Assembly (NCBI RefSeq): GCF_020497125.1
Contig: NC_059075.1
Location: 68,157,321 to 68,221,320 of the forward strand
Reading direction: 5' to 3'
Length of the DNA stretch: 64,000 nt
Source of the DNA: Mauremys mutica
Taxonomy: Eukaryota; Chordata; Testudines; Geoemydidae
Shown here: piece after piece, positions 1 through 11,363 of the stretch
Layout of the letters: the number at the start of each line of letters is the position of its first letter
How positions within the stretch are numbered: position 1 is the first letter of the stretch
Made by a program: the position numbers and the translations under genes
Notes under the pieces: model-generated
What the model was told of the DNA's origin: nothing
Databases searched by the model: none
Seen by the model: only the letters and a program-made list of their open reading frames with translations

Positions 1-1377
1 CTGTAGATTGGGAAAATAATTATAGTGGACATGGTGGGTGCCCAGAGGTTCTCTTTGTAGGATAGTGGGGAACGCCTGGGGTTTAAAGAAGGCTTCCAGA
101 CAGGTCAAATGGGCAATAGGGGACAGGCAGTGGCACTTTGTCAAAAATGGCATTACCTATTTCCAAGCCACTATCCCCCTTGGAAGCAAATTATCTTGAC
201 CGTTCTTGGATTATTGTTCTACCAGATTAAAACACAATTGGGGGGATTAGTTGGTATCTGCTGTAGACCATCTAATCACATGAGAGAGCAGGATGCTCCT
301 TAAGCATCTATCTATAATATGTAGCAAAAAATGTACATTATGACAGTGATATATGCTGCAAGTTTCATGTTGCCAATCTTAAACCATCCTTGGGATTTCT
401 GAAAACTTCCTAATGCAGAAAGTGTTGCATCCCCAATGGGGAAAATTCTGTATTCAGCCTTATCTTGGCAGGTAAAGAGGAATTAATCCCAGAACAAAAA
501 GTTAGTGGTTGTTAAGTAGTGACTTGATCACATTTGTTCTGTGCAAATTGTGGCAAATTGCCAGCACTACTATGATAAGTCTCACGCTTCCTCTTCTTGG
601 GGAGAGTGGGGGGTAAGGTGTTAGGGCGCCGTTTCTTGCCCCTGAACTGGGACATTTACTGCCCCACTAGTGTCCTAGAGGAGGGGAGTGGAGAGGGAAG
701 GACCCAGGCCCGCCCTCTACTCCGGGTCCCAGCCCAGGGGCCCTAGGGATAGCAGTAAACCACTTGAACTAGTGGTTCCTTCCCCTGGGCTACTTCCCTC
801 TCCTGCCCTTCAGCTTGTGGGGGCTTCCTGCCCTCCCTCTGCACAAGCCAGGTGCCCCTTTACCTAGGGTCTTGGTCTTCTCAGTCCATCGCGGCACTTC
901 TCCAAACTTTCCTCTGCTCCAACCCCTCCACTTGTCTGATTGAAGCAGGGGGGTTTTATCAGGTGACTGGCTTCAGGTGCTTTAATTAATCTATAGCAAA
1001 CTTTCTTCCCTCTACAGGGAATAAGGCTCCCTTCTAACGCTCTCCTGCTGCCCTCTGGCCATGCTGTATCACAAAACAGAGTAAAGTCCAAACCAGCAAT
1101 ATACGCTTGCTGCTTTAAAAGTTTCACAAAGCTTAAAACAATTATGAAACAAAGCAGCTGGTAGAATTTAAATGGAAAAATGTGAATGATAATTGGGGAA
1201 TTATTTGAGGAAGTATTTACTAGACATCTAAAAAGCCCTGGTTTTTCTGGTTAAAAAGCCAGACTGGTTTAGAAGGGAAGTTAATGCAACAATAAGAAAA
1301 AAATAAATGTAAAAAAGGGGAACCCTGGAGCTTATAGCCTAAATGGACAAAGGGTGAGGAGACAGGAAGTAGTAGTA
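1..1377. other. Intergenic sequence, no gene recognised
   Basis: All six frames hold only short, unrelated open stretches. A C/G-rich patch lies around 600-850. I recognise no repeat family, exon or RNA gene here. Confidence 0.5.
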
Positions 1378-1515
1378 TCCCAATTTTGCACATGGGTAAT
1401 GGAGGCAAAGAGATTAAATGACTTGCCTGAGATCATGAAGTCTGGGGCACCACTGAGGACTGAACCCAATTCTGCTGAGTCTCTGGCCAGTGCCTAGACT
1501 GCAGGACCATCCGTC
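1378..1515 (-). repeat. MIR-like SINE relic
   Basis: Read on the + strand this follows the reverse complement of the MIR core: a fragment like GGAGGCAAAGAGATTAAATG, then ACTTGCCTGAGATCATGAAG, then a GAACCCAATTCTG segment. It is diverged and incomplete. An old SINE fossil with no coding role. Confidence 0.6.
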
Positions 1516-2599
1516 CTCTCATAGGACGTGTTGCTTTGCTTGGTAGTCAAATGCAGCATTGCAAAGGCTCGTGCTCAACAGAACTAGTGCCTCTTCTGCA
1601 TATGCAGCAAAATGGTGTCCAATTATTTGCCAACATGATGTCAGAAGGTGAAGTGAATGTCCTATATGAATCCCATACTATCACAAAAGTCTTATATGAA
1701 CTTGTCTTCCTGAAGACACCATTTTGTGGTGGCAGGTGGTATTCTTATTTTGTTGCTCTGTTTTGACCTTAGCGGGCTGAGTCTTTATACCGCCGTGCAT
1801 TCTATTGTGTAATGTATTTCGTTGCTATGGCCCAAGTGCCACCAAATTAAACTTCTTGGGTTTTGTTCAAAGTGTAGGCAAACCTGGGACTGACTATTCA
1901 AATTGACTATTATTTTTATATAGTCAATTGTACTTTCCCTGGCTTGTCATTGCTGTAGCAGACAATATCCTATAACTCTGGCTGTTCAAAGAATGCAAGC
2001 ACTAACTGTACTTGTGCACTAAATTAAAGCATGTGGGAGAGCTTTCCTGCTGAATTTACAGGCTACCTTGCAGAGTTCAGGAGCCCCATATCTTTTACAT
2101 CACAGACCTGATAAAAGGGACTTTATGTTTGCAAAGCTTGTCTGTTAATATTACACAGCTGGGCTGTCAGAGGTTGCAATAACTCTCAAGGCGTCTCAAA
2201 CAATAACTGCCTCTCCGGGTGTCTCAGGCTGATCTGACAAAGGGAAAAACATGGAGAATGGCAATATGTGTCTACAGGGAATAAGCTGACATCAACATCT
2301 TTGATCTCTTGAATCTGATGTCCCCTATTAGTGTGAACCAACCAAGTACAGGAGCTGAGCCAGGTCTGGGCATTGGTTCCTGATGAGAAGAATGAGCTGT
2401 AGTATAAATAACTAAAATATAAGAGCACTTTAAAAATCTCATTTTGGGTTGGCTTGTTGACAGTGGAGGCTGTAGGCTAGCCATCTGGGCTCTCATCGCA
2501 GGAACTACCTCTGCAGGTGTTACTCATTTTACTAGGGGAATAAATACAACTAAAGAGCGTTCAAAGGCCCAAGATTATTTATCAGGCTCCGAGCGACAG
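1516..2599. other. Intergenic sequence, nothing assigned
   Basis: Contains a small imperfect inverted pair, AAAATGGTGTC near 1610 and GACACCATTTT near 1715, and a short ATTGACTAT/ATAGTCAAT hairpin near 1905-1930. No gene or named repeat recognised. Confidence 0.4.
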
Positions 2600-2810
2600 T
2601 GTGGGCTAGCGGATTGTCCATGAGGCTGGCAGTTGGGGACTGCTGAGTTCTACCATTGACTTTGTGCTGTTTAAGTATATCACTTAATCTCCCTCTGCCT
2701 CACTTTTTTTGCTGGTTAAACAGGGCTAACACTTCCTCAGTTCCCAGGGAGTTGTGAAGGCTAACGAGGGTTTGAAAGATTTGCTAGCCAAGTACCAAGA
2801 ATTGTTAGTG
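2600..2810 (+). repeat. MIR-like SINE relic
   Basis: Follows the MIR sense strand in order: a GGACTGCTGAGTTCTA segment, then CACTTAATCTCCCTCTGCCTCA, then a decayed GGTTAAACAGGGCTAACAC that matches the usual AAATGGGGATAAT part. An old fossil SINE. Confidence 0.55.
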
Positions 2811-3546
2811 GGGTCCATGCCCCACCAAATCAATTCTGAAATTTCCCTTTTGGTGTGTTACCATTTATGTTGCAGCTACGGCACATGAGAATTTTATGAA
2901 AGAAAATCTAGCCTTGCCGGTTGCTGAAGTTTAATAGTGTGGGTCATTTTTAAAAACCAAACCCAAGAAGGACCAAGCACCACCATTGCCAGCGCAACTG
3001 CAGTACTAGGACATATAGTGAGTGTGATGCACCTACCTGAGTCTAATGGAAGATCCCAGTTCAATGCCTCAGCAGCGGTATGGGATGAGGGAGGAAGAAA
3101 GAAATTCTGAAGATCTGCTTCAACTGTAGAATTTTTAAAATAACAAAAGAAGCAAGAGAAATTATTCTGTAGAAAAAACTGTTCTGTCCAACCCAGCTCC
3201 TCAAAACAGTATTTTTCAGCTGTATCACACACACTGAGGCTTCAACGTAGGAAGCCCCTTTCTCCAGACCCCTATTGCTTGAGCTAATGAAGAATGGGTG
3301 ACCTGTAATAATATTCTGGCTTATAAACTCTTTGTGGGCTGGACACTGGAGAGAGACAACACCACCCATGTACCGGTAATCAGGTCAGGCCTTCTATCCA
3401 ATAGACAGCAGCGATGACATATATTCATTCATCCCAGGGCATATGTTATGTGAGCACTAGCTAACTTCCTAGGATTGGGGGTTGCCATGGAGAGGTGAAC
3501 TACAGGAGAGATAAGATGGCTTTTGGTTGCTGAGAGGCTGGGCTGT
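2811..3546. other. Intergenic sequence, nothing assigned
   Basis: Short overlapping open frames only. No conserved domain, splice-bounded exon or repeat that I can name. Confidence 0.4.
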
Positions 3547-3926
3547 GTTATGACTACGGCTGACAAGTGATTAAAAAAATTAATTGTGCAATTAATCACA
3601 CTGTTAAACAATAATAGAATATCATTTATTTAAATGTTTTTGGATGTTTTCTACATTTTCAAATAGATTGATTTCAATTACAACACAGAATACAAAGTGT
3701 ACAGTGTTCACTATATTTTATTACAAATATTTGCACTGTAAAAAAACAAAAGAAATAGTATTTTTCAATTCACCTAATACAAGTACTGTAGTGCAATCTC
3801 TTTGTCATGAAAGTTGAACTTACAAATGTAGGATTAGGTATTAAAAAAAACTGCCTTAAAAAATAAAACAATGTAAAATTTTAGAGCCTGCAAGTCCACT
3901 CAATCCTACTTCTTGTTCAGCCAATC

Positions 3927-3941
3927 ACTCAGACAAACAAG
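3927..3941. repeat. Left target-site duplication of fold-back insertion 1
   Basis: ACTCAGACAAACAAG here is repeated exactly at 4165-4179 on the far side of the insertion. This perfect 15-bp duplication shows that 3942-4164 arrived as one insertion event. Confidence 0.9.
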
Positions 3942-4164
3942 CAGCAAAGAATCCTGTGGCACCTTATAGACTAACAGAAGTTTTGCAGCATGAGCTTTCG
4001 TGGGTGAATACCCACTTCTTCGGATGCAAGCAGTCTGCTTGCATCCGAAGAAGTGGGTATTCACCCACGAAAGCTCATGCTGCAAAACTTCTGTTAGTCT
4101 ATAAGGTGCCACAGGATTCTTTGCTGCTTCTACAGAACCAGACTAACACGGCTACCCCTCTGAT
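3942..4164 (+). mobile_element. Fold-back retroelement tail, copy 1
   Basis: A perfect palindrome with 95-nt arms (3939-4033 and 4035-4129) centred on one base at 4034. The + arm continues about 35 nt further, through ACTAACACGGCTACCCC, to the 3' end near 4164. Perfect 15-bp target duplications flank it. The unit holds a hammerhead-like core in the + arm (4045-4072). I infer a Penelope-like or retrozyme-like terminal module inserted as an inverted dimer. The identical arms imply it is fairly recent, or kept homogeneous by conversion. Confidence 0.85.
4045..4080 (+). other. Hammerhead-ribozyme-like core in fold-back copy 1
   Basis: Order of elements: CCGAAGA (4045-4051), a six-base-pair stem GTGGGT/ACCCAC (4053-4058 with 4063-4068) closed by an ATTC loop, GAAA (4069-4072), then a possible short stem GC-TCAT-GC (4073-4080). 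The hammerhead consensus is CUGANGA, stem II, GAAA, stem III, UH. The second core base is C instead of U, and the base after the UH-position U is G, so this copy is probably inactive. Its reverse complement lies in the left arm. Confidence 0.5.
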
Positions 4165-4179
4165 ACTCAGACAAACAAG
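4165..4179. repeat. Right target-site duplication of fold-back insertion 1
   Basis: Exact repeat of the 15 bases at 3927-3941. The transposase relic sequence resumes immediately after it. Confidence 0.9.
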
Positions 4180-4811
4180 TTTATTTACATTTGCAGGAGA
4201 TAATGCTGTCTGCTTTACAAGGTTACCTAAAAATGAGAACAGGTGTTTGCATGGCCTGGTTGTAGCCAACGTCGCAAGATATTTACATGCCAGATGCACT
4301 AAAGATTCATATGTACCTTAATGCTTCAACCACCATTCCAGAGGACATGCGTCCATGCTGATGAGGGGTTCTGCTTGATAAGATCCAAAGCAGTGCAGAC
4401 CGATGCATGTTCATTTTCATCATCTGAATCAGATGCCACCAGCAGAAGGTTGATTTTCTTTTATGATGGTTTGGGTTCTGTAGTTTCCACATCGGCGTGT
4501 TGCTCTTTTAAGACTTCTGAAAGCATGCTCCACGCCTCATCCCTCTCAGATTTTGGAAGGCACTTCAGATTCTTAACCCTTGGGTCGAGTGCTGTAGCTA
4601 TCTTTAGAACTCTCGCATTGGTACCTTCTTTGCATTTTGTCAAATCTGCAGTGAAAGTGTTCTTAAAATGAACAACATGTGCTGAATCATCATCCGAGAC
4701 TGCTATAACATGAAATATATGACAGAATGCAGGTAAAACAGAGCAACAGGGGACATACAATTCTCCCCCATGGAGTTCAGTCACAAATTTAATTAATGCA
4801 TTATTTTTTCA

Positions 4812-5045
4812 ATGAGCATCATCAGCATGGAAGCATGTCCTCTGAAATGGTGGCTGAAGCATGAAGGGGTGTACAAATGTTTAGCGTATCTGGCACGTAA
4901 ATACCTTGCAATGCTGGCTTCAAAAGTGCCATGCAAATGCCTGTTCTCACTTTCAGGCAACATTGTAAATAAGAAGAGGGCAGCATTATCTCCTGTGAAT
5001 GTAAACAAACTTGTTCGTTTTAGTGATTGGCTGCATGAGAAGTAG
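4812..5045 (+). pseudogene. hAT transposase C-terminal dimerisation fragment
   Basis: Translation shows LARKYLAMLAS, then CLFSLSGNIVNKKRAALSP and NVNKLVRFSDWLHEK, the C-terminal hAT dimerisation domain ending in a stop at 5043-5045. It is the inverted partner of the minus-strand copy at 3906-4370 and is uninterrupted. The upstream coding region is missing on this strand, so it is an isolated C-terminal piece, about 75 residues of a protein usually over 600 long. Confidence 0.75.
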
Positions 5046-5406
5046 GTCTGAGTAGACTTGTAGGCTCTCAAGTTTTAAATTGTTTTGTTTTTTAGTGCAG
5101 TTATGTAACAAAATAAAATCTACATTTGTAAGTTGCACTTTCACGACAAAGAAATTGCACTACAGTACTTGTATGAGGTGAATTGAAAAATACTATTTCT
5201 TTTGTTTACAAATATTTGCACTGTAAAAATGATAAAAAATAATATACACTTTGTATTCTGTGGTGTAATTGAAATCAATATCTATAAAACTGTAGAAAAA
5301 CATCCTAAATATTTAATAAATTTCACTTGGTATTCTATTGTTTAACAGTGTGATTAAAACTGGGATTATTTTTTTTTTAGTTAATCAACAGCCCTAGTTA
5401 GGACTA

Positions 5407-5900
5407 GAGCCCTCCTCCTCCCCCCATCTTCCATCTGCTAGGGAAAACTCTCCCCTGCCTCAGTGTGTGCACATGGCATGGACATCCTCTCCCCACTTCT
5501 AATTCTTGTCCCCTCCCTTAGGCTGGGAATTCTCCTGGGTCCTTGTGGACAAAAATGAATGCCAGAGTGGCTTCCCGCAGAAAGGCCAGGCTGGTGGTTA
5601 AACAGAAGCAGTTGGGGAGTATAAATCTATTGGGGTAGGTGTTTGACAGGATGGAGGGATAGGTAGGGGGGAGGGGGCTCCATGTTTGAGGGAGATAGCA
5701 GGTGGAGGTGGAAACATGGAGTGAGACGGGCAGAAAATGGGTAAACAATTCAATGGTTTAAGGGATAACAGTAAATATCACACCCCTCCCCACCCACCCC
5801 ATGTTGCAATGCTATGGCTTGCACTGAAAATTCTCTACATAAAAAGGCCTGTTCTAAGACTGCAGTGTACACTCTCATTGCCTCTGACTGCACATTGTGA
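5407..5900. other. Intergenic sequence, nothing assigned
   Basis: Contains CCACC/CCCC-rich low-complexity patches near 5780. No gene recognised. Confidence 0.35.
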
Positions 5901-5904
5901 GAAT

Positions 5905-6258
5905 GCTTGCTACCCAAAACCTAGCACTGAGTGGCACTTCAGATCAGCTGTATGTGCCAAACAATGGAAACTTCCTTAAAATCGTGGAGCTGATGGCTAA
6001 GTTTCATGCTGTACTCCAGGAGCATCTAAGAAGAGTCACCACCCAAGAAATGTACACACACCACTACCTTGGAAAAACCATTCAAAATGAGATCATACAG
6101 TTACTGGCAACAAAAGTCAAACAGAAGATTGTGGCAGATCTGAAGTCAGCAAGATATTACTCTGTTATTCTGGACTGCACACCTGACATTGGCCATGCAG
6201 AACAAATGACTTTAATGGTGCGTTTTGTAACAACAACAGAACCTAGTGAAAATTTGTG
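5905..6258 (+). pseudogene. hAT/ZMYM1-like (DUF4371) transposase fragment
   Basis: An open frame of about 115 codons with GTSDQLYVPNNGNFLKIVEL, then HHYLGKTIQNEIIQLLA and [20 protein letters not shown]. This is the signature of the DUF4371 region in zinc-finger MYM-type protein 1-like proteins, which derive from hAT transposases. The Asp of the CTPD segment corresponds to the start of the RNase H-like catalytic core. The fragment has no N-terminal zinc finger and stops near 6256, where an antisense CR1 fragment begins. Full relatives run to several hundred residues, so this is a remnant and not a functional gene. The encoded segment itself is well preserved. Confidence 0.75.
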
Positions 6259-6850
6259 AATTGATTGCTTAATTATTTGCTCCATTATCTTTTCAGGTAC
6301 TGAAGTTAAGCTGACTGGTCTGTATTTCCCTGTGTTGTCCTTATTCCCCTTTTTATAGATGGGCACAATATTTGCCCTTTTCCAATCCTCTGGAATCTCT
6401 CTCGTCTTCCATGACTTTTCAGAGATAATCGCTAATGGCTCAGTAAGCTCCTTGAATCTAGGATGTATTTCATCAGGTCCTGGTGACTTGAAGACATCTA
6501 ACTTGTCTAAATAATTTTTGACTTGTTTTTTCCCTATTTTAGCCTCTGATCCTACCTCATTTTTGCTGGCATTCGCTATGTTAGATGTCCAATTGCTACT
6601 GATCTTTGGTGAAAACTGAAACAAAGTCAGTTAGCACTTCTGCCATTTCCACATTTTGAGTTATTGTTTCTCCCTCCCAGTCTCATTGAGTAACTGCCCT
6701 ACTCTGTTCTTGGGCTTCCTCTTGCTTCTAATGTGTTTGTAGAATGTTTCCTGGTTACCCTTTATGTCTCTAACTAGTTTAATTTTGTTTTATGCCTTTG
6801 CCTTTCTAACTTTGTCCCTACATATCTATATTATTCATTTAGGTCAAATT
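6257..6850 (-). mobile_element. CR1 LINE internal fragment (RT N-terminal region)
   Basis: On the minus strand, 6624-6157 translates to a CR1 reverse transcriptase segment: [16 protein letters not shown], then [20 protein letters not shown] and [17 protein letters not shown]. The DNA up to about 6850 matches the same upstream CR1 region found at 18950-19330 in the other copy. The piece lacks the CR1 3' end. That is unusual, because target-primed LINE insertions normally keep the 3' end and lose the 5' end. Confidence 0.85.
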
Positions 6851-7308
6851 ACAAAGGGTGAATATAGTTTCCACTTTTTGGGTCAAGAGCCTTTAAGACT
6901 GGTGCTTGTATTTCTGCTGAGATAACCCACCTGAGTATTGAATAGCGGGCTGGGGCCACAAACATTACAAGGCAGCACAAGCATGTTTAGTGGCTCTGGC
7001 TTAGAGCCCAGACTTTGTATTCCAGCCCAACTTCCAGGCCAGGAAACTAAGTTGGGGTTTATTTTTTAATTTTGTTAACACCTTTTGGGAACTTGAAAAT
7101 GAACCCAGATTCCAGACCATTTTAAATCATTCCCGTGTTCATTGCAATACTTGGATTAACTGGCCTGCTGTGGCACAAAGGAACATGCCTGTTGGTCATA
7201 GACAAAAAAGACTAGATGGTTATTGCAAACCTCTGCCCACTGAAGGGCATCTTTGGCTTCTCTGTTAACAGCCCTGACGTCCTGTTAGGAATTAGCAGTG
7301 AAATGGCA
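6851..7308. other. Intergenic sequence, nothing assigned
   Basis: No gene or repeat recognised between the CR1 fragment and the GC-rich MITE. Confidence 0.4.
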
Positions 7309-7316
7309 GTTCCCAA

Positions 7317-7568
7317 ATGGGGCGGCTCTAGGATTTCCGCCGCCACAAGCAGGGCGGCACGCCGCGGGGGGGTGCTTTGGCGGTCGCCGGTCCCGCGGCT
7401 CCGGTGGACCTCCTGCAGGCATGCCTGCGGATGCTCCACCGGAGCCGCAGGACCAGCGGACCCTCCGCAGGCACGTCTGCGGGAGGTCCACCGGAGCCAC
7501 CTGCAGCCCTCCCGAGGGACGCCGCCCCAAGCGCGCGCTTGGCGTGCTGGGGTCTGGAGCCGGCCCTG
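7317..7568. mobile_element. GC-rich palindromic hAT MITE
   Basis: Terminal inverted repeats GGGGCGGCTCTAGG (left) and a decayed TCTGGAGCCGGCCCTG (right) bound 252 bp. Flanking 8-mers GTTCCCAA (7309-7316) and GTTCCCAG (7569-7576) agree at 7 of 8, the target duplication length of hAT elements. The interior holds nested palindromes such as GGCTCCGGTGGACCTCC paired with a GGTCCACCGGAGCC segment. It is very CpG-rich, so it opens reading frames in all six frames, none of them genes. Confidence 0.8.
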
Positions 7569-7576
7569 GTTCCCAG

Positions 7577-8869
7577 TGAGAGGCACCAGCACCATTCCTG
7601 GGCATTGAGAGAGTGAAACGGGGCTGGAGATTTCTAAAAACATTTAATAGCTGGTGTATGTATCTAATATAAAATATCTACCATTGCTATGCATATAGCT
7701 ATCAGATACTAGAACTAATCACTGCAATTTCCCCAGCAAGATTAATCTGAAAGCTGACTCAGCACAAAATACAGGGTGCCGCATCCCACTTGTTGCATTA
7801 AGGCAGCTCATGATTATTCCCCTTTACAGTTCCCTTCCACTAGTCCTCTTTCACTTGCAGGGCTGTATCCATGCCTCTCCACAGATTATTTTACAAATGA
7901 AGAATACACTAAGTCACCAGAACAACACAGACCTATAAAGCCTGGGGACCGAGAGAGGGTTAGATTAGAAATGGTCAACGTACATCTGCAATAATTTAAA
8001 AGTCTAATTACAACATCCAAGGCAGGGATGGGTGTGGGGAACACAACTGGAAATAATTACTTTTGAAGAACACCCTCTTCCCCGAAGAGTTGTGTGCTGT
8101 AACAAGTGTATCTCGGAAAAAGCGACAGAGGGCTGTGTTTTATGGAGAGCAGGAGATGGGGCAGGCCAGGCCCGGCGACCTTTCAAGACTGATTTAAATG
8201 TTAAGGTATCTTTTCAACACTATACCAGATTACCTGAGTTCAAAAAGCACCAGGAGTGGAGTAGCTGGCTCCGCATGGTAAAATGCTTTGAGAGGAACAG
8301 TTAGCTGTGCAGTCATCTCCCTCAACTTCAGCATGTCCACAACCACCTGGTCACCAACTAAACACAATGAGCTCTGGCACACATGCCAGCTGCCTGGCAT
8401 ACTAGGATTACAAGGGATGCAGAGAATGGAGCTGGCCTGGTGGCTTGGCTATTGTTGTGCATTGCCAATGCTAACCACTGAACACACCGGTAAGTAACAG
8501 AGGCTGACTGGGCAGGAAGAGCCACTGGCAATGGAGGAAGTGAGCAGCCTGCTCAAGATTTTGGGGATTTCTGAATATTCCAATGAGTGAGACTGCATAT
8601 TTTCAATTAATGTAGTTAGTGAAGGTTTATTTCAAGATAGTGGAGGTCTGGATTGCGACTGTAATTAGACATACCAGTGAAGAGTTCACTGCAGTATCAT
8701 TAAACTCTCTCTTGAAGGGGCTTCTTAGAGCACTGCACCTAATCATTTAATCTCTTAATGATTGTATTGTTTGTTATTCATCAGAGCATTCAGAGTCAGA
8801 TCTTCAGGGATCTCTCTCCATATGTATCCATTTGAACTTGGGGTTATATATGGCCGCTAGTTGGAAGGG
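7577..8869. other. Intergenic sequence, nothing assigned
   Basis: No coding or repeat assignment. The frame at 8032-8304 has no domain and no exon signals that I trust. Confidence 0.4.
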
Positions 8870-9660
8870 ATTATTGTATGTATTATTGTAGCACATAGGA
8901 GTTTTAGTCATGGACCAGACTCATTGTGCTAGGTGCTGTACAAACACAAAACACAAAGATGGCCTTAGTATAAGGCAAGATTCAAGCAATGGATACAGAC
9001 AGACTGATGGGGGAGTACAAGGAAACAGACTCACAGACCACTGATGATCAGCAGTGGTCTCTACATACCCAAAGCTTAACTGTTGCCAAGTTTTTTGCAA
9101 GCATCATGGCAGAGGAGGGATTTGAAGGTGGATAATGACGTAGCTTTCTGGATATTTATGGGGCGCCAGCCTCTACCCAAGCATGAGTGCAAATTTTCCA
9201 TGGGAAAAATCACAAGAATGCTTGTTTGAAAACTTAACATGCGGGCAATGGAGACTGGCATCGTGGGCTGCTTGGAGGTGAGCACTGACAGCTCAATAAT
9301 GAATGAGCGATGATAGGTAGGGTGAGGATTGACTGTGAAGGGCCTTGAAAGTCAGAGCAAGCCATTTACGTTTGATGCCATGAAGAGGGAGCCAGTAGAG
9401 GGATGCAAAAAGGGGGGATGTGGTCAAAGCCACAGTCTAGAAAAAATATTTTTGCACTGGCATTCTGAATGGATTATGAGCAGGGCAAGATTGCATTTGT
9501 CAAGGCCAGAGAGAAGGCTGTTGCAGTAATCAAGACAAGGCAATGGGCTGAGATACATTGATGTTTTGACTACCGAATGTGTCTCCTGCGTACTGTTGTG
9601 TTTCTGTAACACCCTACAAACCTTCTCACTCCCAATTTCTTGAGCCCAAGTAAACCAAGT
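8870..9660 (-). mobile_element. L2-like LINE, 3' portion of RT and tail
   Basis: The minus strand encodes a frameshifted RT C-terminal region; LDYCNSLLSGL lies at about 9500-9545, a motif typical of L2-clade reverse transcriptases. The left end (about 8890-9000) has the tail motif TGTGCTAGGTGCTGTACAAA. Several frameshifts and stops show that it is an old copy. The clade is assigned by recognition only; a CR1-group alternative is possible. Confidence 0.65.
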
Positions 9661-9753
9661 CACGACATAGACGAGGTAAAATTAATTGAATACATTATTC
9701 ATATGAATTATTTGCTCATTTTAAACAACTAGCCGCTTGAGCATTCCCCCTCT

Positions 9754-9768
9754 CCCCCCCCCCCCCCC
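9754..9768 (+). repeat. Poly-C tract
   Basis: Fifteen consecutive C after a CT-rich lead-in. Simple low-complexity sequence. Confidence 0.95.
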
Positions 9769-9769
9769 A

Positions 9770-11253
9770 AGTCAGATTTTATTTCAGGTACATCTGATTT
9801 ACTAGCTTTAGGTGAATTGAGTTAGACTTAATTTCCTTCTCATAAAGAGCCTGATTGTGATGGGGAGCTTGTGTAGTCATCCAGAAAATTCATCATTGCA
9901 TAAATGGAGAACACAGACCGAACTTCAATTAGCAGGAGATCTGCAAATGTTCACGGAGACGTTCTATTACATTAGCCAGATCAGGAGTTGGAGGCTTTGG
10001 CTTTTTCTCCTCACTCATAAAACTGTCCCCACCAGAGCCCTCTGTGGTGAATGGCTCCAATGTTCATCTTCTTTAAATAAATCTAATTACATTTTCAACA
10101 TCGGAAACTGTGTGGATGAAATCAGCATCAACCATTCATCTCTTTATAATTCATGTCATGTTAAAAAGACAATGTTCCGCCACCGAAGGAAGCAATGCGC
10201 TGGGCCCTTGGGATTAGAGAGAAGAAGAGGGAAGTGTCTGCCAGTGTTACTCAGTTTTTTCCAAAGAAAAAAACTATTCAGAGGTAACACTGACTGACTC
10301 CAAAGCTTGTTTCATCACAGCCCGTCTTAGCCAGTGGGGGCAGCCAAGGAGGATCATGATGGTGAAGAAGGTGTAATATTGTGAGAAAACAGAGCGCTAG
10401 ACTGGGGCTGGAGCACAAGGATGTTTTATATACAGGGACTTGAGATACCCATGATAAAGGTATGTTCTTGGTAACCTCATATACCTCTGGGACTCTGTTA
10501 CACAGGACTCTACAGATTTTCACCAACACCTGGACTGTATGTAAATATCGCTTGGATGTGTTGTATTCTTATAACTATAATGTATATAGTTCTCTTGAAC
10601 AGAGCTCAATGATACCACACTAAACACACCTGTGCTGCTGAGTGTACCATTGTGACCGAATGCACCCCTGTATTCACACCCTGCAGACTGGTCTAGATTG
10701 CACCCCAAAATGTGATAACCATCTACATCCTAACTTTCCATTATTCTGCTCCTCCTGTGTTGTGATCTACTGTGTGCAGATATTGGGCCACTTCCAAGAG
10801 GGTCTACAGAAGGTTAGTAATGCCATACAGTTTCTTCAAATGAATTTAGTGCTGGTAAAGGAGCTGGCTTGGCCTTAGATCAGAGGGATCTCTGAGGTAA
10901 ACTCCTATGGGTTTTCCCTATGGAGAAATCCCCATCGTATGGCTGAACTTCCCTTACTTCTTGGGAGAGGGGCAGCCAATCAGGGGTGCTGCGGGTGCTG
11001 AGGGACAAGTTAGTGCCTCCCTCCCTGAGTTAAGGAAAGGTGTCACACTGCTGGAGTTCTTCAGGCAGCCCTGTAACTGTACTGAGCGCCCGCTGGGGTA
11101 CTGCCTCTTCTTGCCAGTTCTGCAGCAACCCTATCTTTCCCTCCATGCTCTGCCCCTCCCCGGGTCTGGAAGGGAGTAGGAATCCCCTTGGCTTCTGAAG
11201 GTGAAGCGAGGGAGACGAAATGTCGTGATTTATGGGACAAGAGGAAGAGAATT
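9770..11253. other. Intergenic sequence, nothing assigned
   Basis: The longest open frame, 146 codons at 9857-10297 (+), has no recognisable domain and no exon boundaries. I treat it as chance. Confidence 0.4.
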
Positions 11254-11363
11254 GGGCCCTGATTCTGCAAAAACTTGTGCACGTCTTTTAAACATTGAAA
11301 TCAGTAGGGCTCCTTCTGTGCTTAACGTTAAACTCATGCTTAAATGTTTGCAGGACTGGGGCC
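11254..11363. mobile_element. Palindromic MITE (CTTAA family), copy 1
   Basis: Ends are inverted: GGGCCCTGATTCTGCAAA on the left and TTTGCAGGACTGGGGCCC on the right. Inside are GTGCTTAACGTTAA and CTTAAATG segments, as in the copies at 53225, 55795 and 56163. Non-autonomous and non-coding. Confidence 0.65.

Larger units (their letters stand above)
3906..4784 (-). pseudogene. hAT transposase C-terminal half, decayed
   Basis: Read on the minus strand from 4784, the first block includes LKIATALDPRVKNLKCLPKS (4461-4784), typical of ZBED/hAT transposases before the C-terminal dimerisation domain. The frame shifts near 4480 into an acidic serine/methionine stretch. The dimerisation motif follows at 4160-4299 (CKYLATLATTRPCKHLFS, then ALSPANVNKLVCLS). 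The insertion at 3942-4164 splits the reading frame, and the last residues, SDWLNKK, follow at 3906-3930. A frameshift plus the insertion make it a pseudogene. hAT dimerisation domains normally hold Leu-Ala-Arg-x-Tyr-Leu and Pro-x-Glu-Arg-x-Phe-Ser; here the Glu-Arg pair reads Cys-Lys-His, so key residues have decayed. Confidence 0.75.
3557..5396. mobile_element. Palindromic hAT-type DNA element with transposase relics
   Basis: The two outer arms (about 3557-4370 and 4815-5396) are inverted copies of one sequence: a 3' UTR-like AT-rich tail plus the C-terminal transposase region. The unpaired middle (about 4370-4815) continues the minus-strand coding frame. Flanks GTTATGACTA (3547-3556) and GTTAGGACTA (5397-5406) agree at 9 of 10 bases and look like a target-site duplication. 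The left arm is broken by a younger fold-back insertion at 3942-4164. I infer an old hAT insertion, either a fold-back derivative or one half duplicated in inverse orientation. Confidence 0.75.
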